DNA of 64,000 bases from Teichococcus deserti (GTDB taxonomy: Bacteria > Pseudomonadota > Alphaproteobacteria > Acetobacterales > Acetobacteraceae): assembly GCF_001982615.1 (NCBI RefSeq), contig NZ_MLCO01000090.1, forward strand, positions 1 to 64,000, given 5' to 3'. The position numbers and the translations under genes were made by a program. Below, piece by piece: positions 25,598 through 34,026 of this stretch; position 1 is the stretch's first letter; each line of letters opens with the position of its first letter. The notes beneath the pieces were generated by a model that ran no database searches, was not told the DNA's origin, and saw only the letters and a program-made list of their open reading frames with translations.

Positions 25598-25972
25598 ATG
25601 ATGCTGCTGCAACGCTGCGGAACCGAGCCGCGGATGGAGAGCATCGGCTCTCCGAACGATCTCGCCTTGCTAACCGAACTCGCCCGGGGCGCTGGCTATC
25701 TGCTGGTGCCGGTGCAGCAGGGTAGGGCAGGGGATCTCCATGCCTGCCTGGCAGCCTGGTCGCAGGAGATCGATCAGACCAAGGCTCTGGCCTCAGAGGT
25801 GTTCGGCACCGGCAGGATCAGCGCCATGGATGCCGGTCACCTCGAGGCGCAGGTCAGAAGCCTGACCGAGAGCGGCAGGTCGCTGGCCGCCAGCCTCAGA
25901 ACCCAGCTGCAGTATGCCGGCTGGCGGGTGCGTCCCCCACGCAATGGCTGTCGGCCTGCCGCCGCGCTCTGA
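25598..25972 (+). CDS. Hypothetical protein behind an SOS box
   Basis: About 124 residues, or about 112 from a second ATG at 25634. No family is recognised. It is mainly helical (PNDLALLTELARGAGYLLVP, HLEAQVRSLTESGRSLAASL) with a Pro/Arg-rich end. It is the first plus-strand gene after the SOS box and sits in tandem with the next gene. Likely a plasmid or phage accessory protein. Confidence 0.5.
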   Translation: MMLLQRCGTEPRMESIGSPNDLALLTELARGAGYLLVPVQQGRAGDLHACLAAWSQEIDQTKALASEVFGTGRISAMDAGHLEAQVRSLTESGRSLAASLRTQLQYAGWRVRPPRNGCRPAAAL

Positions 25973-26017
25973 CCCCACCACCCCCCCCCGCTTGCTACCC
26001 AGGATCTGCTGAAAGCC

Positions 26018-27022
26018 ATGCCACGCCGCCCGACAGACCTGATCCAGGTCGCCATGTCCGATCCCCGCTTTCGCCTGCTCTCCTTCGCCGAGGTCGGCTT
26101 CTGGGTGCACCTGATGAACATGCTGCTGTCGGCGCCGGTGCGAGGTCAGCTGCAGTTCCCGGGTACGGCTTCGGTTCCCGCTTTGGTTTCCCGTTTGGTT
26201 TCCACGGCGGAACCCATGTCGGAAACCGAAGCGGAAACCCAACTGCAAACCTTCTGCGAGCTCGGGCTGATCGAGCTGGACGAAGCCAGCCGGACCATCT
26301 TCCTGGCCGGCGCGCGGGACACGTCGCGCCGCGCCGAAGCCGCCAGGATCAACGGCTTGAAGGGCGGCCGGCCGCGCAAAGGCGAGACGCTCGAGGAGCG
26401 GCGGGAACGCCGCCAGGGCTCCTTTATGCTGCCGATCCGGGGAGGGCTGGCGGAACCTCAGGAAACCGAAGCGGAACCGAACGGGGAAAGCTCGCGCGCG
26501 GTACTAACTACTACTACTAAACTTACTGGTAGTAGTAGCGCGCGCGAGGAAACCGAAGCGGCCGCGCTGGTGCAGGAGCTGACCGGGCTGGCGGGCTTCA
26601 GGCCGCGGATGCAGGGCAGGGAGCTGGAGATCGTCGCAGGCTGGCAGGCCGCCGGCGTCTCGGCCGAGGGCATGCGGGCGGTCGTGCAGGAGGTCGCCAA
26701 CCGCGCGAGCTACGACCCTGGCGTTGTGAAGACCCTGGGCTACTTCACGCCCGCCATGCACGAGGCCGCGGGGTTGGGCGCGCAGAGCCGCCAGGCCTCG
26801 GCAGCACCCCTGGTCTATAACCCGCCGCGTCCGCCGGCGGCCCAGCGGGATGCGCAGGGCTTTACCGCCGATGAGCGCAGCCGGATGGATGAGCTTCGGG
26901 CCATGGTCCGCGATGGTCTCCCCCGCGACAATCAGCGCCGCATCAACGCCGAGGGCATCATGCGGCACCTGTACCCGCACCTCTGGGACATCATGGCGGC
27001 GGAACTGGACCTGGCAGCCTGA
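26018..27022 (+). CDS. Plasmid/phage replication-like protein with internal repeats
   Basis: A 334-residue protein. The N-terminus (RRPTDLIQVAMSDPRFRLLS, FAEVGFWVHLMNMLLSAPVR) and the basic ARINGLKGGRPRKGETLEER resemble DnaT-like or replication-module proteins that read growth or gene state, but I cannot name it. The middle is disordered and built from ETEAE-like repeats. The C-terminus (QELTGLAGFRPRMQG, VQEVANRASYDPGVVKTLGY) is helical. Function unproven. The DNA encoding the middle contains three copies of a 14-base repeat and a 58-base stem-loop, which may be a replication or binding site inside the gene. Confidence 0.6.
   Translation: MPRRPTDLIQVAMSDPRFRLLSFAEVGFWVHLMNMLLSAPVRGQLQFPGTASVPALVSRLVSTAEPMSETEAETQLQTFCELGLIELDEASRTIFLAGARDTSRRAEAARINGLKGGRPRKGETLEERRERRQGSFMLPIRGGLAEPQETEAEPNGESSRAVLTTTTKLTGSSSAREETEAAALVQELTGLAGFRPRMQGRELEIVAGWQAAGVSAEGMRAVVQEVANRASYDPGVVKTLGYFTPAMHEAAGLGAQSRQASAAPLVYNPPRPPAAQRDAQGFTADERSRMDELRAMVRDGLPRDNQRRINAEGIMRHLYPHLWDIMAAELDLAA
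26168..26561. repeat. Gene-internal iterons and long stem-loop
   Basis: GGAAACCGAAGCGG occurs at 26221, 26461 and 26548 in the same orientation. A near-inverted copy, GCTTCGGTTCC, lies at 26168, and further GGTTTCC boxes are at 26185 and 26197. Between the second and third copies, CTCGCGCGCG (26491-26500) pairs with CGCGCGCGAG (26539-26548). Inner (CTA)3 and (TAG)3 arms make a long hairpin. The coding frame is kept open throughout. Possible plasmid origin or regulatory site. Confidence 0.55.
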
Positions 27023-27072
27023 CCTACATGCGACCGGAATAAATCCCGCATTAGTCCTCAAACAGCAAAATT

Positions 27073-27087
27073 GTTCTTTATTTGTTC
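27073..27087. promoter_or_regulatory. Alphaproteobacterial LexA (SOS) box
   Basis: GTTC-TTTATTT-GTTC matches the GTTC-N7-GTTC consensus exactly and has an AT-rich spacer. It sits 49 bases before the ATG at 27136, almost the same distance as in the box upstream of 25598. The gene has GGAGGGGAAGGAGG before its start. Confidence 0.75.
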
Positions 27088-27135
27088 CAGAAAGAGGCTA
27101 GATCCTGACCCTGATAGCTCAGGAGGGGAAGGAGG

Positions 27136-27903
27136 ATGGCCGCGCAAAGGAAAGTCGTTCAGAGGCGTGCTGAAGGAACTCTCGCCCAGGCACGTGCGGC
27201 GGGAGGCCAGCTGGTCCGGCTGACACGGACGCCGGTCTTTCCGCCGGCAAAGATCACGCACCGTCGGCCAGTCGAGCCAGATCCTGCCCCGCCGGATCCA
27301 GGGCGTATGGAACGGCTGGAGCAGCGGGCAGGATTGCTGATCCGCCAGGAGATCGCCCACGACCGCGCCGAGCGGCAGGCGCAGCAGCTGCAGCGCGCCC
27401 AGCAGCTCAGCAGGGGGGACCAGGCCGCAGGCATGTGCCGTAGAGCGGCTCAGGAGGGTCTGGAGGCGGTTCGGGACCGCGGGGCGGAGGGCAGGGCCAT
27501 GCTGGCGCGTCCTGCGGCCGTAGTGACCCTTCCAGGCGAAGCGGAAGACGTTCGCCGCATGCTCGACAGCAATCCGCTGACGGTGCTGGACCTCACGGCC
27601 CGACAGATGGAGGCAGCAGAGGTGCTGGCCAGCACCTATCGCGACGCCAGGCCGGCGATGGAGATGCCGAGGGGCTATGGCAACGGACATCGTGGTGGGC
27701 TGCGGCACCTCAGCCATGACGAGTATCTGGCGGCCCAGCGTGCCTGGCAGGACTACCGCAACTGGCTCGAGGTCGTCGTGAAGCGGCTCGGGCCGCAGCA
27801 TGCTGCATCGGTGCGAGATGCTGTGGTACTTCAGGAGCCAGCGCCGGCCTGGCGAGCACGGCAGGCGCTGGACACACTGGCCGCGTACTGGAAACTCCCA
27901 TAG
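27136..27903 (+). CDS. Hypothetical protein behind an SOS box
   Basis: 255 residues. The N-terminal half is basic and helical (QRKVVQRRAEGTLAQARAAG, then AERQAQQLQRAQQLSR). The C-terminal half (VLDLTARQMEAAEVLASTYR, GQ-free DYRNWLEVVVKRLG, and the final ALDTLAAYWKL) loosely follows DUF6456-like helical domains, which occur in alphaproteobacterial regulators and phage proteins. This is a pattern-level guess. A perfect Shine-Dalgarno (GGAGG) precedes the start. Likely induced by DNA damage. Confidence 0.6.
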   Translation: MAAQRKVVQRRAEGTLAQARAAGGQLVRLTRTPVFPPAKITHRRPVEPDPAPPDPGRMERLEQRAGLLIRQEIAHDRAERQAQQLQRAQQLSRGDQAAGMCRRAAQEGLEAVRDRGAEGRAMLARPAAVVTLPGEAEDVRRMLDSNPLTVLDLTARQMEAAEVLASTYRDARPAMEMPRGYGNGHRGGLRHLSHDEYLAAQRAWQDYRNWLEVVVKRLGPQHAASVRDAVVLQEPAPAWRARQALDTLAAYWKLP

Positions 27904-27937
27904 TGAACGTGCCTGATGCTTCGCCCCAATCTTCAAT

Positions 27938-27952
27938 GTTCAGCTTGTGTAC
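27938..27952. promoter_or_regulatory. Degenerate LexA box
   Basis: GTTC-AGCTTGT-GTAC differs from the GTTC-N7-GTTC consensus by one base. It is 29 bases before the ATG at 27982. Weaker than the two perfect boxes upstream, but in the same arrangement. Confidence 0.4.
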
Positions 27953-27981
27953 AGCTAACTTCGATTAAGGAGCCTCCATTG

Positions 27982-28368
27982 ATGGAGCTCGCATCTTTCC
28001 CTCGGGTCCCGCTTGTCGACCTGCGCCACGCTCCCGATGAGGAAAGTGGCTCGAAGCGGCCGCAGCCCTGCATGCCAGTCCTCATCGAGGAGCTGATTGC
28101 AAGCAGCGGCAAGCCCTACATTTCGGCCCAACTGCTCTCATCGCCGGATCTCTGCAGCCTTCTCGAGGACATGCGGATCGTGCCGCCGCGCACCCGAGCG
28201 CTGAAAGGCGTTCTGGAGGTCCTGGGATTTCGCCTGTTGGGTCGCGTCACCGTTGAGGGAACCCCACGCCGCTACTGGAGCCGCCAACCCGCCCTCTTTA
28301 TCCGGCCCAGTGGGCTGCCCGATATGAAGGCGATCCGACACTGGCATCTGACTGGACGTCAAGCCTAG
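27982..28368 (+). CDS. Hypothetical protein
   Basis: A 128-residue protein. The C-terminal part looks like a small winged-helix or DNA-binding-like fold (TRALKGVLEVLGFRLLGRVT then EGTPRRYWSRQPALF). The N-terminus is uncharacteristic (ELASFPRVPLVDLRHAPDEE). No family is recognised. TAAGGAG lies 9 bases before the ATG. Probably part of the accessory set controlled by the SOS boxes. Confidence 0.55.
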   Translation: MELASFPRVPLVDLRHAPDEESGSKRPQPCMPVLIEELIASSGKPYISAQLLSSPDLCSLLEDMRIVPPRTRALKGVLEVLGFRLLGRVTVEGTPRRYWSRQPALFIRPSGLPDMKAIRHWHLTGRQA

Positions 28369-28600
28369 CTCCGGCCGAATAACCCCAAACCCGGCGCGTT
28401 GCCATGCAGACAGTCAGCCAATGAGCTGATGGTGGAGAGTTATCGGGCGCTTGGTCCTGCTCGGCGCAGGTGCTTCAATCGCGCCCGACAAGCAGTTGCT
28501 GCTTGTTTACCCCGAGCAGATGCTCTGAAGCGCAGGATATTGCCGAAGAGAACGCCAATTGCTTAGAAGTTGACAATCGTACCGAGACAGGAATGCTCGC

Positions 28601-28644
28601 AAGGCAAGGCAAGGCAAGGCAAGGCAAGGCAAGGCAAGGCAAGG
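28601..28644. repeat. Pentanucleotide microsatellite (AAGGC)8
   Basis: Eight uninterrupted copies of AAGGC followed by AAGG. The array runs into AAGGAG (28641-28646), which is a good Shine-Dalgarno sequence for the ATG at 28656. Tract-length changes would alter spacing or frame of anything starting upstream. It is the only microsatellite of this size I see in the window. Confidence 0.85.
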
Positions 28645-28655
28645 AGCAGGGCAGC

Positions 28656-29301
28656 ATGTTGGAGAAGCTGAGCGATCCAGCGAATATTTATACATCGAAG
28701 CCGAACCAGCATGCGCTGAAGCTGATCGAAAGCCTGCTGCAGCATGAAGCTCATGCCAGTGCTCTGTGAGGTCGGCATCGGGGCAACCACGAGCGAGATC
28801 TGTCGCCTGCTCGCCAGCCGCCTCAACGATCTAAAGCCCGAGCTCGACGGCCTGGGCTTCAACAATGTCGTCTATCATGGCAATACCCAACGCAAGCCCG
28901 ACAGCTGTAACTGGGCGTTGGCGCAGATGCTGCTGACACGTCGTGCCGCTGGCGGAGAGGTACCACTATTTGATTTTGTCTTCCTCGACGGGGCCCATGC
29001 CTTCCACCACGGTGCGCCTGCGACCCTGATCCTGAAGGAGCTGCTGAAGCCCGGCGGCGTCATCCTCTTCGATGACTACGATTGGTCCTTCGCTATCTCG
29101 CCAACCATGAACCCTGCGGTCTTCCCCGCCATCCTGGAGGCCTATAGCGAGGAGCAGATCAAGACGCCGCATGTTCGGCTGATCTGCGACCTCTTCATGG
29201 ATGGCGACCCGGAGTACCGCAAACTGGATATCGGCTACGGCCCGCGCGAGCATCGCCGCGCCTACCGCAAGCGCGCCCCGGGCGATGCCGCTGCGGCATG
29301 A
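28656..29301 (+). pseudogene. Class I SAM methyltransferase, frameshifted
   Basis: From ATG 28656 the frame reads LEKLSDPANIYTSKPNQHAL and ends with a TGA near 28769. A second frame from 28744 carries on with VLCEVGIGATTSEICRLLAS (the glycine-rich SAM loop) and then FDFVFLDGAHAFHHGAPATL and LKPGGVILFDDYDWSFAIS. The two parts together look like one glycan-cluster methyltransferase with a frame change at about 28760. Relative to the family, the segment between LLAS and LNDLKPEL seems shortened and lacks the usual acidic ribose-binding strand end, so the gene may be inactive. It overlaps the next gene (ATGA) and lies behind the microsatellite. Confidence 0.6.
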
Positions 29302-30908
29302 TGGCCCTGACGCCGCCCCGACCTGCTGCCGCGCTGTTCGGCACCTTTGACGTCGCCAATTACGGCGATCTGCTGTTCCCGCATGTCGCGGCACGGCTGC
29401 TCGGCCTCGGCCCCGGCGAACTGCGCTGCTACTCGCCCCGCGGGGGCGCGCCGGGCTGGGCGGATTGCTGGCCAGCCAGCGCCGTCAGCGCATTCGCCGA
29501 CGATCCTGCGCCCGTGCTCTGCCTGATCGGCGGCGGCAATATCATCCATGCCAGCCCGACGCCGCTGCCGGACTATGCCGGGGCCTTCGCGCGCTCGGAC
29601 TTCACCTACGCCTCGCTCTGGCTGGGCGCCTCAATTCTGGCGGCGCAAGCCGGCACGCGGCTGGCCTGGAACGCGCCGGGCGTGCCGTTTCCTGTTGAGG
29701 GCGGCTGGGCGCGGCGCCTGCGCGACCTTGCCGTGCCGGCGGCGGACCACGTCGCGCTGCGCGACGAGGCCAGCCGGGTCTTCCTCGGCGCCCCTGCAGG
29801 CCCCGTGGAGGTGGTGCCGGACACCGCGCTGACGCTCAGCGCGGTGTGGCCGCCAGCGACGCTGCTGGATTCGGCGCAAGCGGCTTTCGACTCGCGCGGG
29901 ATAGCCCAGCCTGCGCGGTGGATCGCGGTGCATCTGAACGATCGCTACATCGGCGGCGACCTGCGGGTCGCCTGCATGGCTGTCAACCGCATCGCGGCGC
30001 GGTTGCAGGCGGTTCCGGTGCTGCTAGCGATAGGGCCCTGCCATGGCGACGACGCGCTCGCCCGCCAGGCACTCAGCTTCATCGACAGGCCAGCGCTGCT
30101 GGTCGACCAGCCGCAGGGCCTTCGGGAGATCGCCGGGCTTATCGCCCATGCCGAGGCCTATATCGGATCCTCGCTGCACGGGCTGATTACGGCGCTGTCC
30201 TACCGGCGGCCGGGCATCGCCGTCGCGCGGACGCGGATGGTCAAGTTCCTGGGCTTCCTCGAGCCGCTGGGCGAGGCGGCTCGACTGCAGGAAAGCTGGG
30301 AGGATGCGGCAGCCTTGTCCACCGACCTGCTGCGCCCGCTGTCGCCCGACGCCTGCGCCCGGCTCGACCAGGCTGCGGCGCGGATCGAGGCGCATGGCGC
30401 GACGCTGCGCCGGCTGCTGGCCGCGGTCTCGCCGCCGGCGGTGGTGGCGGCGCGGGTGGCGCTGCTGCGCGCCGTCTCGGCCGAGCCCGCTGCCTTCCCC
30501 GCCTGGTCGCAGCTGCGGCAGGCGGTCTCCGGCGCGCCGCGGCCGCCAGAGACCGCCGAAGATCAGGCGGCTATCCTGGCGCTCGCACTGCGCGGCCCGG
30601 CCGACGAGGCCTTGCGCGCCCGCATCGCCGCGGCGCGGGCGCGCTGGCCGCAACATCTGCGCCTGGCGCTGCTGGAAGCCGAATGGCTGCAGCGGGCCGG
30701 CCAGGTGGCGGCGGCGCGGCAGCGTTTGGTTGCGCTCTGCGAGCAGCATGCCGGCAATCCCTGGCCGGCGGTGCGGCTGGTGCGGCTGCTGGCCGCAGAG
30801 AGCGAGGCGGAGGCGGCGCGCGCGTTGCACCGGCAGCGCTTGGCTGGTGCCGTCCTGCCCGTGGCGGTGCAGCAGGAGCTGGCCGCGCTGCTGCGCGATC
30901 CAGGCTGA
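29298..30908 (+). CDS. Polysaccharide pyruvyl transferase family protein 1 with helical C-terminal extension
   Basis: 536 residues. The N-terminal 330 residues match the polysaccharide pyruvyl transferase family: FGTFDVANYGDLLFPHVAAR at the start, the substrate-loop LIGGGNIIHASPTP, WLGASILAA, ALRDEASRVFLG, VPDTALTL, and the signature GSSLHGLITALSYRRPGIA. The last 170 residues are Ala-rich, helical and TPR-like (LRARIAAARARWPQHLRLAL, LLEAEWLQRAGQVAAARQRL), an unusual addition. Enzymes of this family place a pyruvate ketal on sugars of surface glycans, from PEP. Coupled to the broken methyltransferase gene by ATGA. Confidence 0.85.
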   Translation: MMALTPPRPAAALFGTFDVANYGDLLFPHVAARLLGLGPGELRCYSPRGGAPGWADCWPASAVSAFADDPAPVLCLIGGGNIIHASPTPLPDYAGAFARSDFTYASLWLGASILAAQAGTRLAWNAPGVPFPVEGGWARRLRDLAVPAADHVALRDEASRVFLGAPAGPVEVVPDTALTLSAVWPPATLLDSAQAAFDSRGIAQPARWIAVHLNDRYIGGDLRVACMAVNRIAARLQAVPVLLAIGPCHGDDALARQALSFIDRPALLVDQPQGLREIAGLIAHAEAYIGSSLHGLITALSYRRPGIAVARTRMVKFLGFLEPLGEAARLQESWEDAAALSTDLLRPLSPDACARLDQAAARIEAHGATLRRLLAAVSPPAVVAARVALLRAVSAEPAAFPAWSQLRQAVSGAPRPPETAEDQAAILALALRGPADEALRARIAAARARWPQHLRLALLEAEWLQRAGQVAAARQRLVALCEQHAGNPWPAVRLVRLLAAESEAEAARALHRQRLAGAVLPVAVQQELAALLRDPG

Positions 30909-30912
30909 GGCC

Positions 30913-33900
30913 TCAGCCCAGCAGCGCCTGGCGGCACAATCCGACCATGTCGGCGACCCGCCGTGGCCAGGAAATCGGCCAGAGCTCCTCGGCAGCGGGC
31001 GGCCGGCTGGGCCCGACGAAGCCGCGCCGGGCAATGGCGGCGTCGAGCTGATGCAGGAAGTCCGCACGGTCGCCAGCCACCGCAATGCGGCCGCGCAGCT
31101 CGTCGATATTGGCGACGTCGCTGCTGACCACCGGGATGCCGAGCGCGACATAGACGTAGAGCTTCAGCGGGTTCATCCGGTCGCTCACCGCGTTGCGCAA
31201 ATGTGGCATGATAGCGACGTCGAAGCGGCGCATATAGGTCAGCGCCTCCTCGTAAACTTTAGGCCCCAGCAGCAACAGGTTGGGATGGCGGCGCAGCCGC
31301 AGGATCTCGGTGGTGTTGTGCGCCGAGCCGATCAGCACGAATGTCCAGCCCGGCCGCTGCGCGAGGATGCTGTCCAGCAGCTCAATGTCGATGCGGGCGC
31401 GCAGATTGCCGACATAGCCGATCACCGGCCCCTCAATGCCCTCAAGCTCGCGCGGCCGGCCCCCGGCCTCGGCGTAGAACTCGCAGGCATTGGGCACCAC
31501 ATGGATCGGCGCCGGGCTGACGGCGGCGAAGGCCTCGGCGACCGCGGCGCAATTGGCAAAGGCCAGGTCGGCGCTGGCCAACCCCGCCGCATAGGCCTGC
31601 TCCGCCTCCGCCGCCCGCACCGCGTCGCGCGCCATGCTGCGCTGGTCGTCAATCAGGTCGGCCACTACCAGGTCGAAGCCAAGGCTTTCGGCGACCTGCG
31701 GGAATAGAGGCGCGATCGGCCAGGACCAGCCGACGACCGGGCCGCGGCAATGCCGCGCGACCACCTCGGCGACATAGGCCGGGTAGTCGTCGCGCCTCGG
31801 CAGGCTGCGGCCGAGGAAGCTGGTGCCGCGGTCGCGCGCATGGACGAAGGTGCGCCGCACCATGCCGGGCTCGTCGTCGAGCTCGAGGAAGCGGCGCGCG
31901 GTCGCGTCGTGGATCAGCTTGCCGTGCTCCAGCGGCCGGTCCGCGCCCGCCGCCTGCTCGTGCAGCTGGTCGACGCGGATCGGCGCGTCGAACTGGACGA
32001 TGCTGCCGACCTGCTCGTTCTGCCGCAGATATTTCAGCAGCATGTCGTGGCGACGGCCGTAGATGCCGGTGTCGTTTTGCTTCCAGAAGCAGACCAGATC
32101 GAGCGGCCGGCGGCGGCGCACCACCGGCGCGGCACGTGGGCTGCGCGCCGCCCAGGCCGGCGGCGCCTCCGGCAGCGCCGCGCCGAAGCGGCGGTTGAGG
32201 TGGCGGAACAGCTGGGTCCATTCCGGCGCCCATTCGACAGGCGCCTCCAGTGCGCGGGCTAGGCCGCGCTCCAGCCGCGCACCGTTCACCGCATAGCTCA
32301 GCTCGGCCTCGAACCAGTCGCGCCGGCGGCCCGCGGCGGCGCTGTCCTCGCCCGCCGTCGCGATCGCCAGCAGCCAGGCGCGCAGCGCCGCCTCGTCAGG
32401 GATCAGCGTGACCAGCCCCTGCGCCGCGAGCTCCATCGCGGCGGGGACCGGCGTCATCGCCAGCGGAATGCCCATGGACAGCGCGTCGGACAGCTTGGCC
32501 GGCGTCTGAAAGGCCGAGATCGGCGAGGCCTGGTCCTGCAGCAGGCAGACGCCGTCGGCCATGCGCAGCAGCGCCGGCAGCCGGGCAAAGGGCGCGTCGG
32601 GCAGGAAGCGGATCCGCAGCTTCTCCACCGCGGCCAGCTCGCGCTGGTAGCCACGGTCATGCACGGTGCCGACGACCACCAGCAGCAGCCGCGGATCGTC
32701 GATCGCCGCCAGCGCCGCGATCAGCCGGTCGAGTCCCTTGTGCCGGCGCGGTGTGCCGGCGAAGAGGATGACGCGGTCGGTCTCCGCCAGGCCGAGCTCG
32801 GCGCGGATGGCGTCGCGCGCGACGGGATCCGGGCGGAACCGCGCCTCGTCGCGGGCATGGCGCACCAGCAGCCCGCTGAAGCGCACGGCGAGCGCCGCGC
32901 TGGCGACGCTACGATGCGCGAAGCTGCCGACCAGCGTCTCCGCCAGGCTGGTCCAGAAGCGGCCTTGCGGCTTCATCAACTCGGCCACCGGCGCCGGCGT
33001 GGCGGGCGCCTCCAGCGCCTCGAAGCCGCAGGGCGTGGCCTCGGGGCCGAAGAAGGCCAGCTCGTGGTCGTCGAGGTCGAGGATGACCGGGCAGCCCAGG
33101 CGATGCGCGATCAGCAGCGCCAGCAGCATCCCTGGCAGCCGCGGCTTCGACAGATAGACGATGTCGCAGCTGACCGTGCTAGCGAAGGCGATGGCGGCGG
33201 CGAGGAATTCCGGCATGCTGCCGCCGGGGAAGCTACGCAGCGGCAGCGGGCTGTCCTGCAGCGGCGCCCAGGCGCCGGCCCCGGGCCGGGCGAATTCGCT
33301 GCCCAGCAGCTCGACGCCGTGGTGGCGGCCGATCATGTCCGCCAGGATATGCGCGCGGCCCAGCGGGTTGTCGCTGACATCCCAGCTCAGCACTGCGACC
33401 TGCAGCGGCAGCGTGGCGGAGCGCGTCGGGCTGCCAAACGCCGGCCAGGCCGGGCGGGGCGCCGCGACCGGGCGCTCGGGCTGCAGCGCGAGGTCGAGGG
33501 TGATCGCCGCCAGGGCGACCGGCAGGACCGTGGGGCGGAGGCGCAGCTCGATGGCATGTCGCCCGTCCTGGAATGGCCAGGCTAAGCCGGCGCTCAGCCG
33601 CAATTCCTCGGTCGCGTCGTCGAGAAACAGGTCGCCGCCCCAGCTCGCCAGCGGGATGCGCCGCTCGCGCCGGCCGAGCCGCAGCAGGGCGATGCTGTCG
33701 AGGGCGCCGCGCAGCGCCCGGCGATCGGCGGCCCGCAAGGTGACCGCCAGCTGCAGCCCGGCTTGCCGGGCCTCGAGCGGCACGGCGATCTCAGCAAATA
33801 GGCTCACCACCTCAGCCTCGGCCGCCGAGGTGAGGCTGAGCCCTGTGGCAGAGAGCGACAGCCGCAGCTCCGCCGACGAGCGCTTCGCCGTGACCTGCCA

Positions 33901-33978
33901 GGGGCCGAGCCGCGCGTCACCGGGCTGGATCGCGACCTCGGCACCTGCCGCGACGAAGGCCGTGCTCAGCACGGCCAT
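30913..33978 (-). CDS. Double-domain glycosyltransferase (two GT4-like domains)
   Basis: A 1021-residue protein. Residues about 1-160 form a beta-rich, carbohydrate-binding-like module of unknown type. A first GT-B unit follows: LQVAVLSWDVSDNPLGRAHI, with donor-site stretch VILFAGTPRRHKGLDRLIAA. The second unit begins near residue 650: LDLVCFWKQNDTGIYGRRHD and later GPVIGYVGNLRARIDIELLD and NPLKLYVYVALGIPVVSSDV. Each unit has the Rossmann pair and the E/H-containing donor loop of GT4-type enzymes. Such double enzymes can add two sugars in succession. It converges on the pyruvyl transferase (4-base gap) and is the second gene after the methyltransferase on the minus strand. Confidence 0.8.
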   Translation of the reverse strand: MAVLSTAFVAAGAEVAIQPGDARLGPWQVTAKRSSAELRLSLSATGLSLTSAAEAEVVSLFAEIAVPLEARQAGLQLAVTLRAADRRALRGALDSIALLRLGRRERRIPLASWGGDLFLDDATEELRLSAGLAWPFQDGRHAIELRLRPTVLPVALAAITLDLALQPERPVAAPRPAWPAFGSPTRSATLPLQVAVLSWDVSDNPLGRAHILADMIGRHHGVELLGSEFARPGAGAWAPLQDSPLPLRSFPGGSMPEFLAAAIAFASTVSCDIVYLSKPRLPGMLLALLIAHRLGCPVILDLDDHELAFFGPEATPCGFEALEAPATPAPVAELMKPQGRFWTSLAETLVGSFAHRSVASAALAVRFSGLLVRHARDEARFRPDPVARDAIRAELGLAETDRVILFAGTPRRHKGLDRLIAALAAIDDPRLLLVVVGTVHDRGYQRELAAVEKLRIRFLPDAPFARLPALLRMADGVCLLQDQASPISAFQTPAKLSDALSMGIPLAMTPVPAAMELAAQGLVTLIPDEAALRAWLLAIATAGEDSAAAGRRRDWFEAELSYAVNGARLERGLARALEAPVEWAPEWTQLFRHLNRRFGAALPEAPPAWAARSPRAAPVVRRRRPLDLVCFWKQNDTGIYGRRHDMLLKYLRQNEQVGSIVQFDAPIRVDQLHEQAAGADRPLEHGKLIHDATARRFLELDDEPGMVRRTFVHARDRGTSFLGRSLPRRDDYPAYVAEVVARHCRGPVVGWSWPIAPLFPQVAESLGFDLVVADLIDDQRSMARDAVRAAEAEQAYAAGLASADLAFANCAAVAEAFAAVSPAPIHVVPNACEFYAEAGGRPRELEGIEGPVIGYVGNLRARIDIELLDSILAQRPGWTFVLIGSAHNTTEILRLRRHPNLLLLGPKVYEEALTYMRRFDVAIMPHLRNAVSDRMNPLKLYVYVALGIPVVSSDVANIDELRGRIAVAGDRADFLHQLDAAIARRGFVGPSRPPAAEELWPISWPRRVADMVGLCRQALLG

Positions 33979-34026
33979 TAGGACAGAAAGCTTTGCGGCG
34001 CTGCAGGCGGGGCGCCGGGTGCTGCG

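Noticed and set aside
28475-28865. Minus-strand frames across the pentanucleotide array
   Set aside because: Their central part is only the translated repeat (LPCLALPCLALPC), with no domain on either side.
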